Positions 15,250 through 24,086 of a DNA stretch of 39,844 nucleotides are shown one piece after another. The stretch comes from Gammaproteobacteria bacterium (lineage in GTDB: Bacteria > Pseudomonadota > Gammaproteobacteria > Steroidobacterales > Steroidobacteraceae), in contig SCUD01000004.1 of assembly GCA_004297335.1 (NCBI GenBank), positions 1 through 39,844 on the forward strand, read 5' to 3'. The notes below the pieces were generated by a model that was given only the letters and a program-made list of their open reading frames with translations, searched no databases and had not been told where the DNA came from. A program made the position numbers and the translations under genes. The number at the start of each line of letters is the position of its first letter. The stretch's first letter is position 1.

Positions 15250-16452
15250 TTACCGCTCGGTGACCGGCGGCTGCCCCCTGCCCTTGTCGAGGCCGGCGAC
15301 GAGATCGAAACGCAGCAGCGGACGCTGGCTGTCCCAGTTCTTGCACGCCGGGCACTGCCAGAAATGGCCGATGCTGGAGAAGCCGCAATTCGCGCAGCGA
15401 TAGCGCGGCGTCGTGGCAGCGAGGCGCCGCAGTACCGCTGCGATGTCGCGCACCGCCCGCGGATCCAGCGCCTCCGGGTCGCAGCCGATCGCCCGTACCA
15501 GGCCAGCAACCGTTTCATCGCTCGCGAGATAGGAACGTACCAGCGCCTCGAGCGGCGGGAATCCGACCGTATCGGTCATCACGGCGGCGAACGCGATCTC
15601 GCTGCCGGCATCGGGACGTGCGGCCACGAGGCGCGCGACGATCGCCTCGCCCTGGTCGCCGGCGGCACGGGCCAGTTGCGCGAGCCGCGGCATCACCTCG
15701 ATCATCAGCGCGGCATCCTGCGCGACCACCGAACCCAGCAACCGCTCCGCCATCGCGAGATCCAGCTGCTCGATCGCGATCTCCGCGCGCAGCAGCGCCC
15801 CGCGGGGAAAGTGCCGGCGCTCGGCGCGCGCCGCCTGCAGGTGCCCAAGGGCCTCGTCCGTGCGCCCCGCTTCACGGGCGGCCACCGCCAGCTCACAGAA
15901 ATAGTGCGCGATGGCATCCGGCTGCAGCGCCCGGCCGGCCCGCTCGAGCTCGCGGAACACCTCGATCGCGCGTTGCCAGTCACGCTCCTGCTCGTGGATG
16001 CCGATCAGCATGCGCAACGCCGAGATGCGGTGCGCCCCGGCCGCCGCCAGCGGCTCCAGGATCTGTACGGCACGATCGAACAGGCCGGCCCGCAGGTAGT
16101 CCTGCGCCAGCCCAAAACGCGCCTGGTCGCGCTGCGCCGGGTCCAGCGTCTCGCGCGCCACGATGTTCTGGTGCACGCGGATGGCGCGGTCCACCTCGCC
16201 ACGGCGCCGGTACAGGCTGCCGAGCGCGAAGTGGGTCTCGACCGTGGCCTCGTCGAGCTCGGCCGCCTGCAGGAAGGCCTCGAGCGCACGGTCCGGCTGG
16301 TCGTTCACCAGGAAATTGACACCGGCCAGGTAATTGCCGCGCAGCCGCTCGGCCCCGAGCACGCTGGGACGCGGCCGGCGCGCGGCATAGAAGCCGATGG
16401 CCCCGCCGAGGAACAGCAGGGCCAGGTACTGCCAGAAAGGCTGCAGGATCAA
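15250..16452 (-). CDS. lapB: Lipopolysaccharide assembly protein LapB
   Basis: Inner-membrane adaptor that, in enterobacteria, couples LPS synthesis to FtsH-dependent turnover of LpxC. 400 residues; the first usable codon is TTG 16452, because an in-frame stop lies just before it. An N-terminal helix (LALLFLGGAIGFYAARR) anchors it, followed by a TPR array over about 35-330 (AGVNFLVNDQPDRALEAFLQAAELD and repeats). The C-terminal rubredoxin-like zinc or iron site is Cys353/Cys356 and Cys367/Cys370 (CANCGF, CPAC). In E. coli lapA precedes lapB. Here ihfB ends only 37 bp upstream and no lapA is present. Confidence 0.93.
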   Translation of the reverse strand: MILQPFWQYLALLFLGGAIGFYAARRPRPSVLGAERLRGNYLAGVNFLVNDQPDRALEAFLQAAELDEATVETHFALGSLYRRRGEVDRAIRVHQNIVARETLDPAQRDQARFGLAQDYLRAGLFDRAVQILEPLAAAGAHRISALRMLIGIHEQERDWQRAIEVFRELERAGRALQPDAIAHYFCELAVAAREAGRTDEALGHLQAARAERRHFPRGALLRAEIAIEQLDLAMAERLLGSVVAQDAALMIEVMPRLAQLARAAGDQGEAIVARLVAARPDAGSEIAFAAVMTDTVGFPPLEALVRSYLASDETVAGLVRAIGCDPEALDPRAVRDIAAVLRRLAATTPRYRCANCGFSSIGHFWQCPACKNWDSQRPLLRFDLVAGLDKGRGQPPVTER

Positions 16453-16489
16453 GCGTCACCCGCTGTGCGGGCCAGCCAAGGCCGTTGAC

Positions 16490-16792
16490 TCAGTCGCGTA
16501 TCGGGTGTGCCTGGCCGGCATCCACGCGCTCGCGCAGATCCTTGCCCGGCTTGAAATGCGGAACGTACTTGCCCGCGAGGGACACGGCCTCCCCGGTCTT
16601 GGGATTGCGGCCCTGGCGCGGCGGGCGGAAGTGCAGCGAGAAACTGCCGAAGCCGCGGATCTCGATGCGTTCCCCGCCGGCCAGCGCATCGCTCATGATC
16701 TCGAGCATCTGCTTGACGGCCAGTTCGATGTCCTTGGCGGGAAGGTGCTTCTGCTTGGCAGCGATGATCTCGATCAGTTCCGATTTTGTCAT
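16490..16792 (-). CDS. ihfB: Integration host factor beta subunit
   Basis: DNA-bending HU/IHF family subunit, 100 residues from ATG 16792 ([14 protein letters not shown]). GGGA precedes it; a start four codons earlier at 16804 is possible. Family signatures are [46 protein letters not shown] followed by [14 protein letters not shown]. Its place directly after rpsA is the classic gammaproteobacterial ihfB position, which favours the beta subunit over HU or IHF-alpha. It pairs with IhfA to bend DNA at promoters and recombination sites. The gap to rpsA is 31 bp. Confidence 0.93.
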   Translation of the reverse strand: MTKSELIEIIAAKQKHLPAKDIELAVKQMLEIMSDALAGGERIEIRGFGSFSLHFRPPRQGRNPKTGEAVSLAGKYVPHFKPGKDLRERVDAGQAHPIRD

Positions 16793-16823
16793 GGTGCGTC
16801 CCACGCGCCCGGCCTACCCCGGT

Positions 16824-18494
16824 TCACTGTCCTGCGATCTGCTCCTTGAGCAGGTCACCGAGCGTCGTGCCAGTCGGCGAGTCGCCGCCCCGGTACTGCT
16901 GCACGGCCTCCGCTTCTTCCCAGGCCTCCTTGGCCTTGATCGACAGGGAGATCACGCGGCTCTTGCGGTCCACGCCGATGAAACGCGCCTCGACTTCCTC
17001 GCCAACCTTCAGCACGGTGCGCGCATCCTCGACGCGGTCGCGCGAAAGCTCCGAGGCCCGCAGGTGGCCCTCAATCCCCTCGTCGAGATCGACGATCGCA
17101 CCACGGGCATCGACCTCGCGGATGATGCCCTTGACGATGCTGCCCTTCGGATGGTCGGCGAGGTACGCCGAGATCGGGTCACGGGCCAGCTGCCGGATGC
17201 CGAGCGAAATACGCTCGCGCTCCGGATCGATCGCCAGCACCATGGCCTCGAGGCTCTGGCCCTTCTGGTAGTCGCGCACGGCCTCCTCGCCCGGGCGGTC
17301 CCAGGAGATGTCTGACAGGTGCACGAGGCCATCGATGCCGCCCGCCAGGCCGATGAAGATCCCGAAGTCGGTGATCGACTTGATCTGGCCACTGACGCGG
17401 TCGCCGCGGTTGAAGCTCTCGGCGAACTCACGCCACGGATTGGCCTTGCACTGCTTGAGGCCGAGCGAAATCCGGCGGCGTTCCTCGTCGATGTCGAGCA
17501 CCATGACCTCGACTTCCTCGCCGATCTGCACCACCTTGGCCGGGTTGACGTTCTTGTTGGTCCAATCCATCTCCGAGACGTGGACCAGGCCCTCGACACC
17601 CTCCTCGATCTCGACGAAGCAGCCGTAATCGGCGATGTTGGTGATCTTGCCGAACAACCGCGTGTTCGGCGGATAGCGCCGCGCGATGTTCTGCCAGGGA
17701 TCGGCGCCGAGCTGCTTGACGCCGAGCGACACGCGCTGCCGCTCGCGGTCGAACTTCAGGATGCGCACGTCGATCTCGTCGCCGACCTTGACCACCTCGG
17801 ACGGATGCTTGACGCGCTTCCAGGCCATGTCAGTGATGTGCAGCAGCCCGTCGATGCCGCCCAGGTCGACGAACGCGCCATAGTCGGTCAGGTTCTTGAC
17901 CACGCCCTTGATGACGTCGCCTTCCTTCAGGTTGTCGAGCAGCTGGCTGCGCTCGGCGCTGTACTCCTGCTCGACGACGGCGCGCCGCGAGACGACGACG
18001 TTGTTGCGGCGCTGGTCGAGCTTGATGACCTTGAACTCGAGCATCTTGCCTTCGAGGTAGGCCGGATCACGGACCGGGCGCACGTCGACCAGCGATCCGG
18101 GCAGGAAGGCCCGCACGTTGTCGAGTTCCACCGTAAAGCCGCCCTTGACGCGGCCGTTGATGATGCCGCTGACGATTTCGCTGTTCTGGAAGGCCTGTTC
18201 GAGGCGCGTCCAGGTGCGGGCACGCTTGGCCTTCTCGCGCGAGAGCCGGGTCTCGCCCGAGCCGTCCTCGACGGCATCGAGGGCGACCTCGACTTCCTCG
18301 CCGATCGTCACCTCGAGTTCGCCGCGCTCGTTGCGGAACTGTTCGGCGGGGATCACTGCCTCGGACTTCAGTCCGACGCTGACGATCACGACATCCGCAT
18401 TCACGTCGACGACGATGCCGGTCAGGATCTGCCCCGGGCGGATCTGCTGGCTCGCGATGCTCTGCTCAAACAATTGTTCGAAAGATTCGGTCAT
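16824..18494 (-). CDS. rpsA: 30S ribosomal protein S1
   Basis: Ribosomal protein that delivers mRNA to the 30S subunit, 556 residues (E. coli 557). Six S1/OB repeats are visible, starting with [33 protein letters not shown], then [20 protein letters not shown] and [29 protein letters not shown]. Later repeats are [60 protein letters not shown] and [28 protein letters not shown]. The ATG at 18494 has no strong Shine-Dalgarno site (CCGGAACATTCA before it). That matches known E. coli rpsA, whose weak site allows autogenous control by S1. It follows cmk as in other gammaproteobacteria. Confidence 0.98.
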   Translation of the reverse strand: MTESFEQLFEQSIASQQIRPGQILTGIVVDVNADVVIVSVGLKSEAVIPAEQFRNERGELEVTIGEEVEVALDAVEDGSGETRLSREKAKRARTWTRLEQAFQNSEIVSGIINGRVKGGFTVELDNVRAFLPGSLVDVRPVRDPAYLEGKMLEFKVIKLDQRRNNVVVSRRAVVEQEYSAERSQLLDNLKEGDVIKGVVKNLTDYGAFVDLGGIDGLLHITDMAWKRVKHPSEVVKVGDEIDVRILKFDRERQRVSLGVKQLGADPWQNIARRYPPNTRLFGKITNIADYGCFVEIEEGVEGLVHVSEMDWTNKNVNPAKVVQIGEEVEVMVLDIDEERRRISLGLKQCKANPWREFAESFNRGDRVSGQIKSITDFGIFIGLAGGIDGLVHLSDISWDRPGEEAVRDYQKGQSLEAMVLAIDPERERISLGIRQLARDPISAYLADHPKGSIVKGIIREVDARGAIVDLDEGIEGHLRASELSRDRVEDARTVLKVGEEVEARFIGVDRKSRVISLSIKAKEAWEEAEAVQQYRGGDSPTGTTLGDLLKEQIAGQ

Positions 18495-18625
18495 TGAATG
18501 TTCCGGGCCGCGTGGCCCTGTTGGTTGCGTTGCCTGCCAGGTGGCATCCCGCCACGCAGGGTCTTCGATACCTCGGCGCAGGCATCCTGCCGCGCCGTCC
18601 CGGGCTGGTCATCCGACCGGCCTGA
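18495..18625 (-). promoter_or_regulatory. rpsA leader region
   Basis: The 131 bp between cmk and rpsA hold no open frame of note. In E. coli the equivalent leader folds into hairpins that recruit ribosomes without a strong Shine-Dalgarno site and mediate S1 autoregulation. The same weak site is seen here. Local inverted repeats are present (for example around the GCAGG/CCTGC pairs at 18560-18595), but I cannot assign a fold with confidence. Confidence 0.35.
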
Positions 18626-19318
18626 TCACTCTCCGTGCCCCTCACCGCGGAAGCGTTCGCGGGCGAGTGCCAGCACCCGCCCAACGACCTCCTCGATGGA
18701 GAGCGTAGTCGAATCCACGATGATCGCGTCGGCGTTGGCCACCAGTGGCGCCACGGTTCGCGTGGCGTCCCTGCGGTCGCGCTCGGCGATCTCCGCGGAA
18801 AGGGCGGCGAGATTACCACCCAACCCCTTTTCCTTCAACTGCTTATAGCGCCTGCGCGCACGCTCCTCGGGACTCGCGGTCAGGAAGACTTTCAGGCCCG
18901 CCTCCGGAAAGACTACCGAGCCCATGTCCCGGCCATCCGCGACGAGCCCGGGCGGAGCGGCCAGTGCCCGCTGGCGGTCGAGCAGCGCGGCCCGTACGCC
19001 CCCCCAGGCCGCGACCCGGGAGGCCAGCTTCCCCGTGCTCTCGGCCCGCAGCGCCCGCGTGACGTCCTCGCCCTGCAGGAAGACCTGCTCCTCGCCCGCC
19101 GCATCCTGGCCGAAGCGCAGGTTGAGCCCCGCCGCGAGGCGGGCATAGCCGGCCTCATCATCGACCGAGAGGCCCTCCCGGAGCCCGGCGAGCGCCACGA
19201 GGCGGTAGAGCGCGCCGCTGTCCAGCAGGCGCCAGCCGAGGCGGGCCGCGACCTGGCGGGCAACCGTGCCCTTGCCGGATCCGCTCGGGCCATCGATGGC
19301 GATGACCGGGACGGTCAT
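18626..19318 (-). CDS. cmk: Cytidylate kinase
   Basis: Phosphorylates CMP and dCMP to the diphosphates with ATP, in the cytosol. 230 residues, normal length. The P-loop is IAIDGPSGSGKGTVARQVAARLGW, followed by LLDSGALYRLVA, LVADGRDMGSVVFPEAGLKVFLTASPEERARRR and DRRDATRTVAPLVANADAIIVDSTTLSIEEVV. The start ATG overlaps the aroA stop as ATGA, and rpsA follows 131 bp later, reproducing the aroA-cmk-rpsA order of gammaproteobacteria. Confidence 0.97.
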   Translation of the reverse strand: MTVPVIAIDGPSGSGKGTVARQVAARLGWRLLDSGALYRLVALAGLREGLSVDDEAGYARLAAGLNLRFGQDAAGEEQVFLQGEDVTRALRAESTGKLASRVAAWGGVRAALLDRQRALAAPPGLVADGRDMGSVVFPEAGLKVFLTASPEERARRRYKQLKEKGLGGNLAALSAEIAERDRRDATRTVAPLVANADAIIVDSTTLSIEEVVGRVLALARERFRGEGHGE

Positions 19319-20631
19319 GCCGACCGTTTCTCGACCAGCAGGCCGGAGCGCCGCGCGGTGGCAGCGAAACCGGGGAACGAGGTCTGCACGTTGGCGACAT
19401 CCTGGATTTCGACTGGAGCCTTGGCCCGGGCGGCGAGCACTGCAAAGGCCATCGCCACCCGGTGGTCGCCGTGGCTGTCCACGACCCCACCCTCGACCGG
19501 GCCACCGAGGATCCGCAGGCCGTCCGGCAGCACCGCGACCCGGACACCCAGGCGCTGCAGCCCCTCCGCCATCACTGCGATCCGGTCGCTCTCCTTGACC
19601 CGCAGTTCACCGGCGCCGGTCACCAGGGTTTCGCCCTCGGCAATTGCCGCCGCCGCAAACAGGATCGGAAACTCGTCGATCGCAGTGGACACCAGTGCGC
19701 GCGGCACCTCGATGCCACGCAAAGGCCCGGGGTGGATCTCGAGGTCGGCAACCGGCTCGCCGCCGGCCATCCGCGTGTCCAGCACCCGGATGTCAGCCCC
19801 CATCAGCCGCAGGATTTCCAGCAACCCGGTGCGGGTCGGGTTGACACCGACGTTGCGGATCAGCAGCGGGGCGCCATCGGCGATCAGGCCGGCGACGATG
19901 AAGAACGCAGCCGAGGAGAAGTCCCCCGGCACGGCGATCGGGCAGCCACGCAACTCGACCGGCCCCTGTACTGCGACCATCCGGTCGTGCCGCTCGACCG
20001 GAACGCCGAACGCAGCGAGCATGCGCTCGGTGTGGTCGCGGGTCAGCGCCGGCTCGCGGACCTCGGTCCGTCCCTGCGCGCCAAGCGCCGCCAGCAGGAT
20101 CGCGGATTTCAGCTGCGCGCTCGGCACCTCGAGTTCATGCTGGCAGCCCACCAGGCCCGGCGTCCCGCGGATCCGGAGCGGTGGCCGGCCATCGCTGGTC
20201 TCGATGCGGGCACCCATGCGACGCAGCGGTGCGGCCACGCGTTCCATCGGGCGGCGCATCAGCGAAGAGTCCCCGACCAGCACGGTATCGAAGGCCTGTC
20301 CGCACAGCAGCCCGGCCAGCAAGCGCATGGCGGTGCCGGAATTGCCGAGATCGAGCGGCCCCGGGGGCGCATGCAGGCCGCCGCGACCAGCGCCATCCAC
20401 CCGCAGCTGGTCCGCCGCCAGGCGCTCGGCCCGCACGCCCATCGCGGTCATGGCCGCGAGCGTCGCCAGACAGTCCTCGCCATCGAGGAAGCCGGTGATC
20501 TCGGTGCGGCCGGTCGCGATGCCAGCGAGCATCACCGCACGGTGGGAGATCGACTTGTCACCAGGGACCCGGATCTCGCCGGCGACGCGCCCGCCGGGAC
20601 TGGCGACGAACGCTGGCGTCGCGCCGCTCAC
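19315..20631 (-). CDS. aroA: 3-phosphoshikimate 1-carboxyvinyltransferase (EPSP synthase)
   Basis: Shikimate pathway enzyme joining PEP and shikimate-3-phosphate. 438 residues, starting at GTG 20631 in a GTGA overlap with hisC, with GGAAGG just upstream. Key motifs are VPGDKSISHRAVMLAGIA (substrate-binding Lys/Ser), LDLGNSGTAMRLLAGLL, SSLMRRPMERV, SAQLKSAILLAAL and VKESDRIAVMAEGLQRLGV. In pseudomonads tyrA lies between hisC and aroA, often fused to aroA; here there is no prephenate dehydrogenase domain. It is coupled by ATGA to cmk. Confidence 0.97.
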   Translation of the reverse strand: MSGATPAFVASPGGRVAGEIRVPGDKSISHRAVMLAGIATGRTEITGFLDGEDCLATLAAMTAMGVRAERLAADQLRVDGAGRGGLHAPPGPLDLGNSGTAMRLLAGLLCGQAFDTVLVGDSSLMRRPMERVAAPLRRMGARIETSDGRPPLRIRGTPGLVGCQHELEVPSAQLKSAILLAALGAQGRTEVREPALTRDHTERMLAAFGVPVERHDRMVAVQGPVELRGCPIAVPGDFSSAAFFIVAGLIADGAPLLIRNVGVNPTRTGLLEILRLMGADIRVLDTRMAGGEPVADLEIHPGPLRGIEVPRALVSTAIDEFPILFAAAAIAEGETLVTGAGELRVKESDRIAVMAEGLQRLGVRVAVLPDGLRILGGPVEGGVVDSHGDHRVAMAFAVLAARAKAPVEIQDVANVQTSFPGFAATARRSGLLVEKRSA

Positions 20632-21755
20632 ACCCCTTCCGCAAGCACCGCCGCCAGCGAGGTGAGCAAGCGCTCATTCTGGGCTGGCGTTCCGACTGTG
20701 ATCCGCAGGTGGTTTGGCAGGGCGTAGTTGCCGACCGGACGGACGATCACACCGCGCCGCAGCAGCGCCTGGTTGATCGGCCCGATCGGCCGGCCGAAGT
20801 CGCACAGGACGAAGTTCCCGGCCGACGGCAGCACTCCGAGGCCGAGCGCCGTGAGTCCCGTGTGCAGCCGGGCAAGGCCCGCGCGGTTGACCTCGAGCGT
20901 GGCCTGCAGGTGCGCGGTGTCATCGAGCGCGGCACTCGCCGCGGCGAGACCGGGCACCGAGACATTGAACGGCTGGCGCACGCGGTTGAGCAGGTCGGCG
21001 ACGTCCGGATGCGACAGTGCATAACCGACGCGCAGGCCGGCCAGGCCATAGGCCTTGGAAAAGGTGCGCGCCACGACCAGGTTCGGAAACCGGGCAAGCC
21101 ACTTCGTGGCATCCGGGCAGCCATGCTCCAGTGCGTAGTCGTGGTAGGCCTCGTCGAGCACGATGATCACGTCCGCGGGCACCGACTGCAGGAATCCGAG
21201 CAGTTCCGCCTCGCCGAGCCAGGTGCCCGTCGGGTTGTTCGGATTCGCGATGAGGACCAGCCGGGTCCGCGGACCGATGAGCGCCCGCATCGCCGCCAGG
21301 TCGTGGCCGAGCGGCATCGGATGTCCCGCGGGATTGGCCGCTGCCACGCGCGCCACCGCGCTCGCGGCCTGCACCGCGAGCGGATAGACCGCGAAGCCAT
21401 ACTGCGAATAGACCGCCTCGTGCTCCGGCGTCAGGAAGGTCTCCGTGATCAGCACCAGGACGTCGTTCGAGCCGTTGCCGAGCGTGACCTGTTCGGTCCC
21501 GACGGCATGGCGCGCGGCGATCCGCGATCGCAGCTCGTGGCCGCTGCCGTCCGGATACATGCCGACGCCCGGCGCCGCCGCGGCCAGCGCCGCGAGCGCG
21601 CGCGGGCCCGGTCCGAGCGGGTTCTCGTTCGAGGCGAGCTTGATGCTGTCACGCACGCCGAGCTCCCGCTCGAGCTGTTCCGGCGGCTTGCCGGGTACAT
21701 ATGGAGCCAGCCCACGGACGCCGGGCGCAGCCAGGTGCAGGAAGCGATTGCTCAT
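20628..21755 (-). CDS. hisC: Histidinol-phosphate/aromatic aminotransferase
   Basis: PLP-dependent class I/II aminotransferase, 375 residues from ATG 21755, which has GAGG 6 bp upstream; upstream in-frame codons lie in pheA and are rejected. Motifs: LGNGSNDVLVLITETF, LVLIANPNNPTGTWL, VLDEAYHDYA and the PLP lysine in VARTFSKAYGLAGLRVGYAL. In this neighbourhood (pheA before, aroA after) HisC2-type enzymes usually transaminate both histidinol phosphate and aromatic 2-keto acids, so it may finish phenylalanine synthesis from phenylpyruvate. It starts 7 bp after pheA and overlaps aroA. Confidence 0.93.
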   Translation of the reverse strand: MSNRFLHLAAPGVRGLAPYVPGKPPEQLERELGVRDSIKLASNENPLGPGPRALAALAAAAPGVGMYPDGSGHELRSRIAARHAVGTEQVTLGNGSNDVLVLITETFLTPEHEAVYSQYGFAVYPLAVQAASAVARVAAANPAGHPMPLGHDLAAMRALIGPRTRLVLIANPNNPTGTWLGEAELLGFLQSVPADVIIVLDEAYHDYALEHGCPDATKWLARFPNLVVARTFSKAYGLAGLRVGYALSHPDVADLLNRVRQPFNVSVPGLAAASAALDDTAHLQATLEVNRAGLARLHTGLTALGLGVLPSAGNFVLCDFGRPIGPINQALLRRGVIVRPVGNYALPNHLRITVGTPAQNERLLTSLAAVLAEGV

Positions 21756-21762
21756 CGGAGCC

Positions 21763-22914
21763 TCAGAGGATGGAACGCGGATAGGAACCGAGAACGCGGA
21801 ACAGCGAGCTGCGGCGCTTGAGTTCGGCCAGCGCACCGGCAAGCTTCGGATCCTCGGCATGGCCCTCGACATCGAGGAAGAACACATAGTCCCACTTGCG
21901 GCGCCGCGACGGCCGCGACTCGATCCGGGTCATGCTGATCCCGCTCGTCGCCAGTGGCTCGAGCAGCCGGAACAGCGCGCCGGGCGCATCGGTGTGCGCC
22001 ACCGACACCAGCAGCGTGGTCTTGTCGTCGCCGCTCGGCTTGAAGGTGCGCGAGCCGACCACCAGGAAGCGCGTTGTATTGTCAGCGCGATCCTCGATTT
22101 TCGCGACCAGCACCTCGAGACCGTAGATCTCCGCGGCAACCTCGCCGGCGATCGCCGCGGTGCCCTGTTCGTCGCGGGCGCGACGGGCGGCCTCGGCATT
22201 GCTGCTGACCGCGACGCGCTCGACCTCGGGCAGGTACTCGTCCAGCCACTCCCGGCACTGCGCCAGCGACTGCTGGTGCGAGCAGACCCGGCGCACGTCC
22301 GCCAGCGACTTCATGCGCCCGAGCACGTATTGGTGAATGCGCAGCTCCACCTCGCCGCAGATCGACAGCGGCGAGACCAGGAATCGGTCGAGGGTGTGCA
22401 TGACCGTGCCTTCGGTCGAGTTCTCGATCGGCACGACGCCGAAGTCGGCCGCGCCACTCTCGATCTCGTGGAACACCTCCTCGATGGACGGCAGCGCCAG
22501 CGCCCGCACCGAGTGCCCGAACTGCTTGAACACCGCCTGCTGCGTGAAGGTGCCCTCGGGACCCAGGAACGCCACCTTCAGCGGCTCCTGCTGCGCGAGG
22601 CAGGCCGACATGATCTCGCGGAACAGGCGCACGACCTCCTCATCGCGCAGCGGCCCGCGATTGCGGGCCAGTACGGCGCGCAGCACCTCGGCCTCGCGCT
22701 CCGGCCGGTAGTAGTCGACCGTGCGCCCGGCGGCATTCTTCGAGATGCCGACCTGCTGCGCGAGACCGGCGCGCTCGTTGAGCAGGCCCTGCAACGACTC
22801 GTCGATCGCGTCGATGCGCGCGCGGATCTCCTCGAGCGGCGGACTGGTGGCCGCGGCACCGATCCGCGCCGCGCCGCGCCGCCGGGTCCCGCTGCTGCCG
22901 CGCCGCACCGCCAT
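21763..22914 (-). CDS. pheA: Bifunctional chorismate mutase/prephenate dehydratase (P-protein)
   Basis: Converts chorismate to prephenate and then to phenylpyruvate in the cytosol. 383 residues. An N-terminal extension (1-27) precedes an AroQ chorismate mutase domain (about 28-112: IRARIDAIDESLQGLLNERAGLAQQVG). The dehydratase domain follows (KVAFLGPEGTFTQQAVFKQFG, VPIENSTEGTV, TTRFLVVG), and a C-terminal ACT domain with the phenylalanine-binding motif IESRPSRRRKWDYVFFLD indicates feedback inhibition. The gene begins 2 bp after the serA stop. Confidence 0.96.
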   Translation of the reverse strand: MAVRRGSSGTRRRGAARIGAAATSPPLEEIRARIDAIDESLQGLLNERAGLAQQVGISKNAAGRTVDYYRPEREAEVLRAVLARNRGPLRDEEVVRLFREIMSACLAQQEPLKVAFLGPEGTFTQQAVFKQFGHSVRALALPSIEEVFHEIESGAADFGVVPIENSTEGTVMHTLDRFLVSPLSICGEVELRIHQYVLGRMKSLADVRRVCSHQQSLAQCREWLDEYLPEVERVAVSSNAEAARRARDEQGTAAIAGEVAAEIYGLEVLVAKIEDRADNTTRFLVVGSRTFKPSGDDKTTLLVSVAHTDAPGALFRLLEPLATSGISMTRIESRPSRRRKWDYVFFLDVEGHAEDPKLAGALAELKRRSSLFRVLGSYPRSIL

Positions 22915-22916
22915 CC

Positions 22917-24086
22917 TCAGACCGCGCGTGCCGCCAGCACGCCCTCGATCGTCCGGATCCGCTCGACCAGTTCCTCCGGAATCCGGCCGTCGACGTCGAT
23001 CAGCGTATAGGCCACTTCGCCCTTCGACTTGTTGAGCAGGTCCGAGATGTTCAGCGAGGACTCGGCCAGGCAGGTGGAGATCTGGCCGACCATGTTCGGC
23101 ACGTTGCTGTTGGAGATCGCCAGCCGCGAGGCCCCCGGCACCCGTGGCAGCGCCGCCTCCGGGAAGTTGACCGAATGACGGACGTTGCCATGCTCGAGGA
23201 AGTCGCGCAGCGTGTCAGCGACCATCATTGCGCAGTTGTCCTCGGCCTCGCCGGTCGAGGCGCCGAGGTGCGGCAAGGCCACGACCCGCGGATGATCCTT
23301 GATCGCGGGCGACGGGAAGTCGCAGACATAGGCGGACAGCCGGCCGGCATCGAGCGCGGCGATGACGTCGGCCTCGTTGACGATACCGGCGCGGGCGAAG
23401 TTGAGCACCACCGCCTTGTCCCGCATCAGCCGGATCCGCTGCGCATTGACCAGCGAGCGGGTCGCGTCCGACAGCGGCACGTGCAGCGTCACGACGTCGG
23501 AGCGTGCGAACAGGTCATCGAGGTTCAGCGCCTGGCCGACTCCGGAAGACAGCTGCCAGGCGCGCTGCACGGTGATCTGCGGGTCGTAGCCGAGCACGTT
23601 CATGCCGAGCAGGTGCGCGGCATTGGCGACCTCGACACCGATCGCACCGAGGCCGACGACGCCGAGCGTGCGGCCGGGCAGTTCATGGCCGACGAAGCGC
23701 TTCTTGCCCTTCTCGACCGCCGCCTCGATCGCGTGCGCGTCGCCCTCGAGGCCGCGCACGTAGGCCCAGGCCGGGCAGATGTTGCGGGCCGCCAGCAGCA
23801 GCCCCGCGAGCACCAGCTCCTTGACCGCGTTCGCATTGGCGCCCGGCGCATTGAACACCGGCACGCCGCGGCGGGTCAGCTCGGCCACCGGGATGTTGTT
23901 GACCCCGGCACCCGCGCGGCCGACCGCAATCACGCTGTCCGGAATCTGCATCGCGTGCATGTCCGCCGAACGCACCAGGATCGCGTGCGGGTGACCGACC
24001 TCGGACGCTACTTCGTAGCGCTCGCGCGGCAGCCGCTCGAGTCCCTTCACCGAGATGTTGTTCAGTGTCAGTATCCGGAAGCTCAT
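22917..24086 (-). CDS. serA: D-3-phosphoglycerate dehydrogenase
   Basis: First step of serine synthesis, oxidising 3-phosphoglycerate with NAD. 389 residues from ATG 24086 (MSFRILTLNNISVKGLERL), which shares one base with the serC stop (TGATG); upstream codons lie in serC and are rejected. Features: VGRAGAGVNNIPVAELTRRGVPVFNAPGANANAV, the Rossmann motif TLGVVGLGAIGVEVANAAHLLGM, the catalytic region NFARAGIVNEADV, His in LPHLGASTGEAEDNCA, and a C-terminal ACT domain (ISNSNVPNMVGQISTCLAESSLNI) for serine feedback. serA next to serC, before pheA, makes a compact serine-aromatic operon. Confidence 0.96.
   Translation of the reverse strand: MSFRILTLNNISVKGLERLPRERYEVASEVGHPHAILVRSADMHAMQIPDSVIAVGRAGAGVNNIPVAELTRRGVPVFNAPGANANAVKELVLAGLLLAARNICPAWAYVRGLEGDAHAIEAAVEKGKKRFVGHELPGRTLGVVGLGAIGVEVANAAHLLGMNVLGYDPQITVQRAWQLSSGVGQALNLDDLFARSDVVTLHVPLSDATRSLVNAQRIRLMRDKAVVLNFARAGIVNEADVIAALDAGRLSAYVCDFPSPAIKDHPRVVALPHLGASTGEAEDNCAMMVADTLRDFLEHGNVRHSVNFPEAALPRVPGASRLAISNSNVPNMVGQISTCLAESSLNISDLLNKSKGEVAYTLIDVDGRIPEELVERIRTIEGVLAARAV

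Noticed and set aside
18635-20665. Long plus-strand open frame (676 codons) opposite cmk and aroA, and similar long frames opposite rpsA (17319-18497), hisC (20709-21821) and pheA (21445-23010)
   Set aside because: High GC leaves few stops in these frames. The translations are Arg/Pro/His-rich, lack domains and ribosome sites, and lie fully antisense to well-supported genes.
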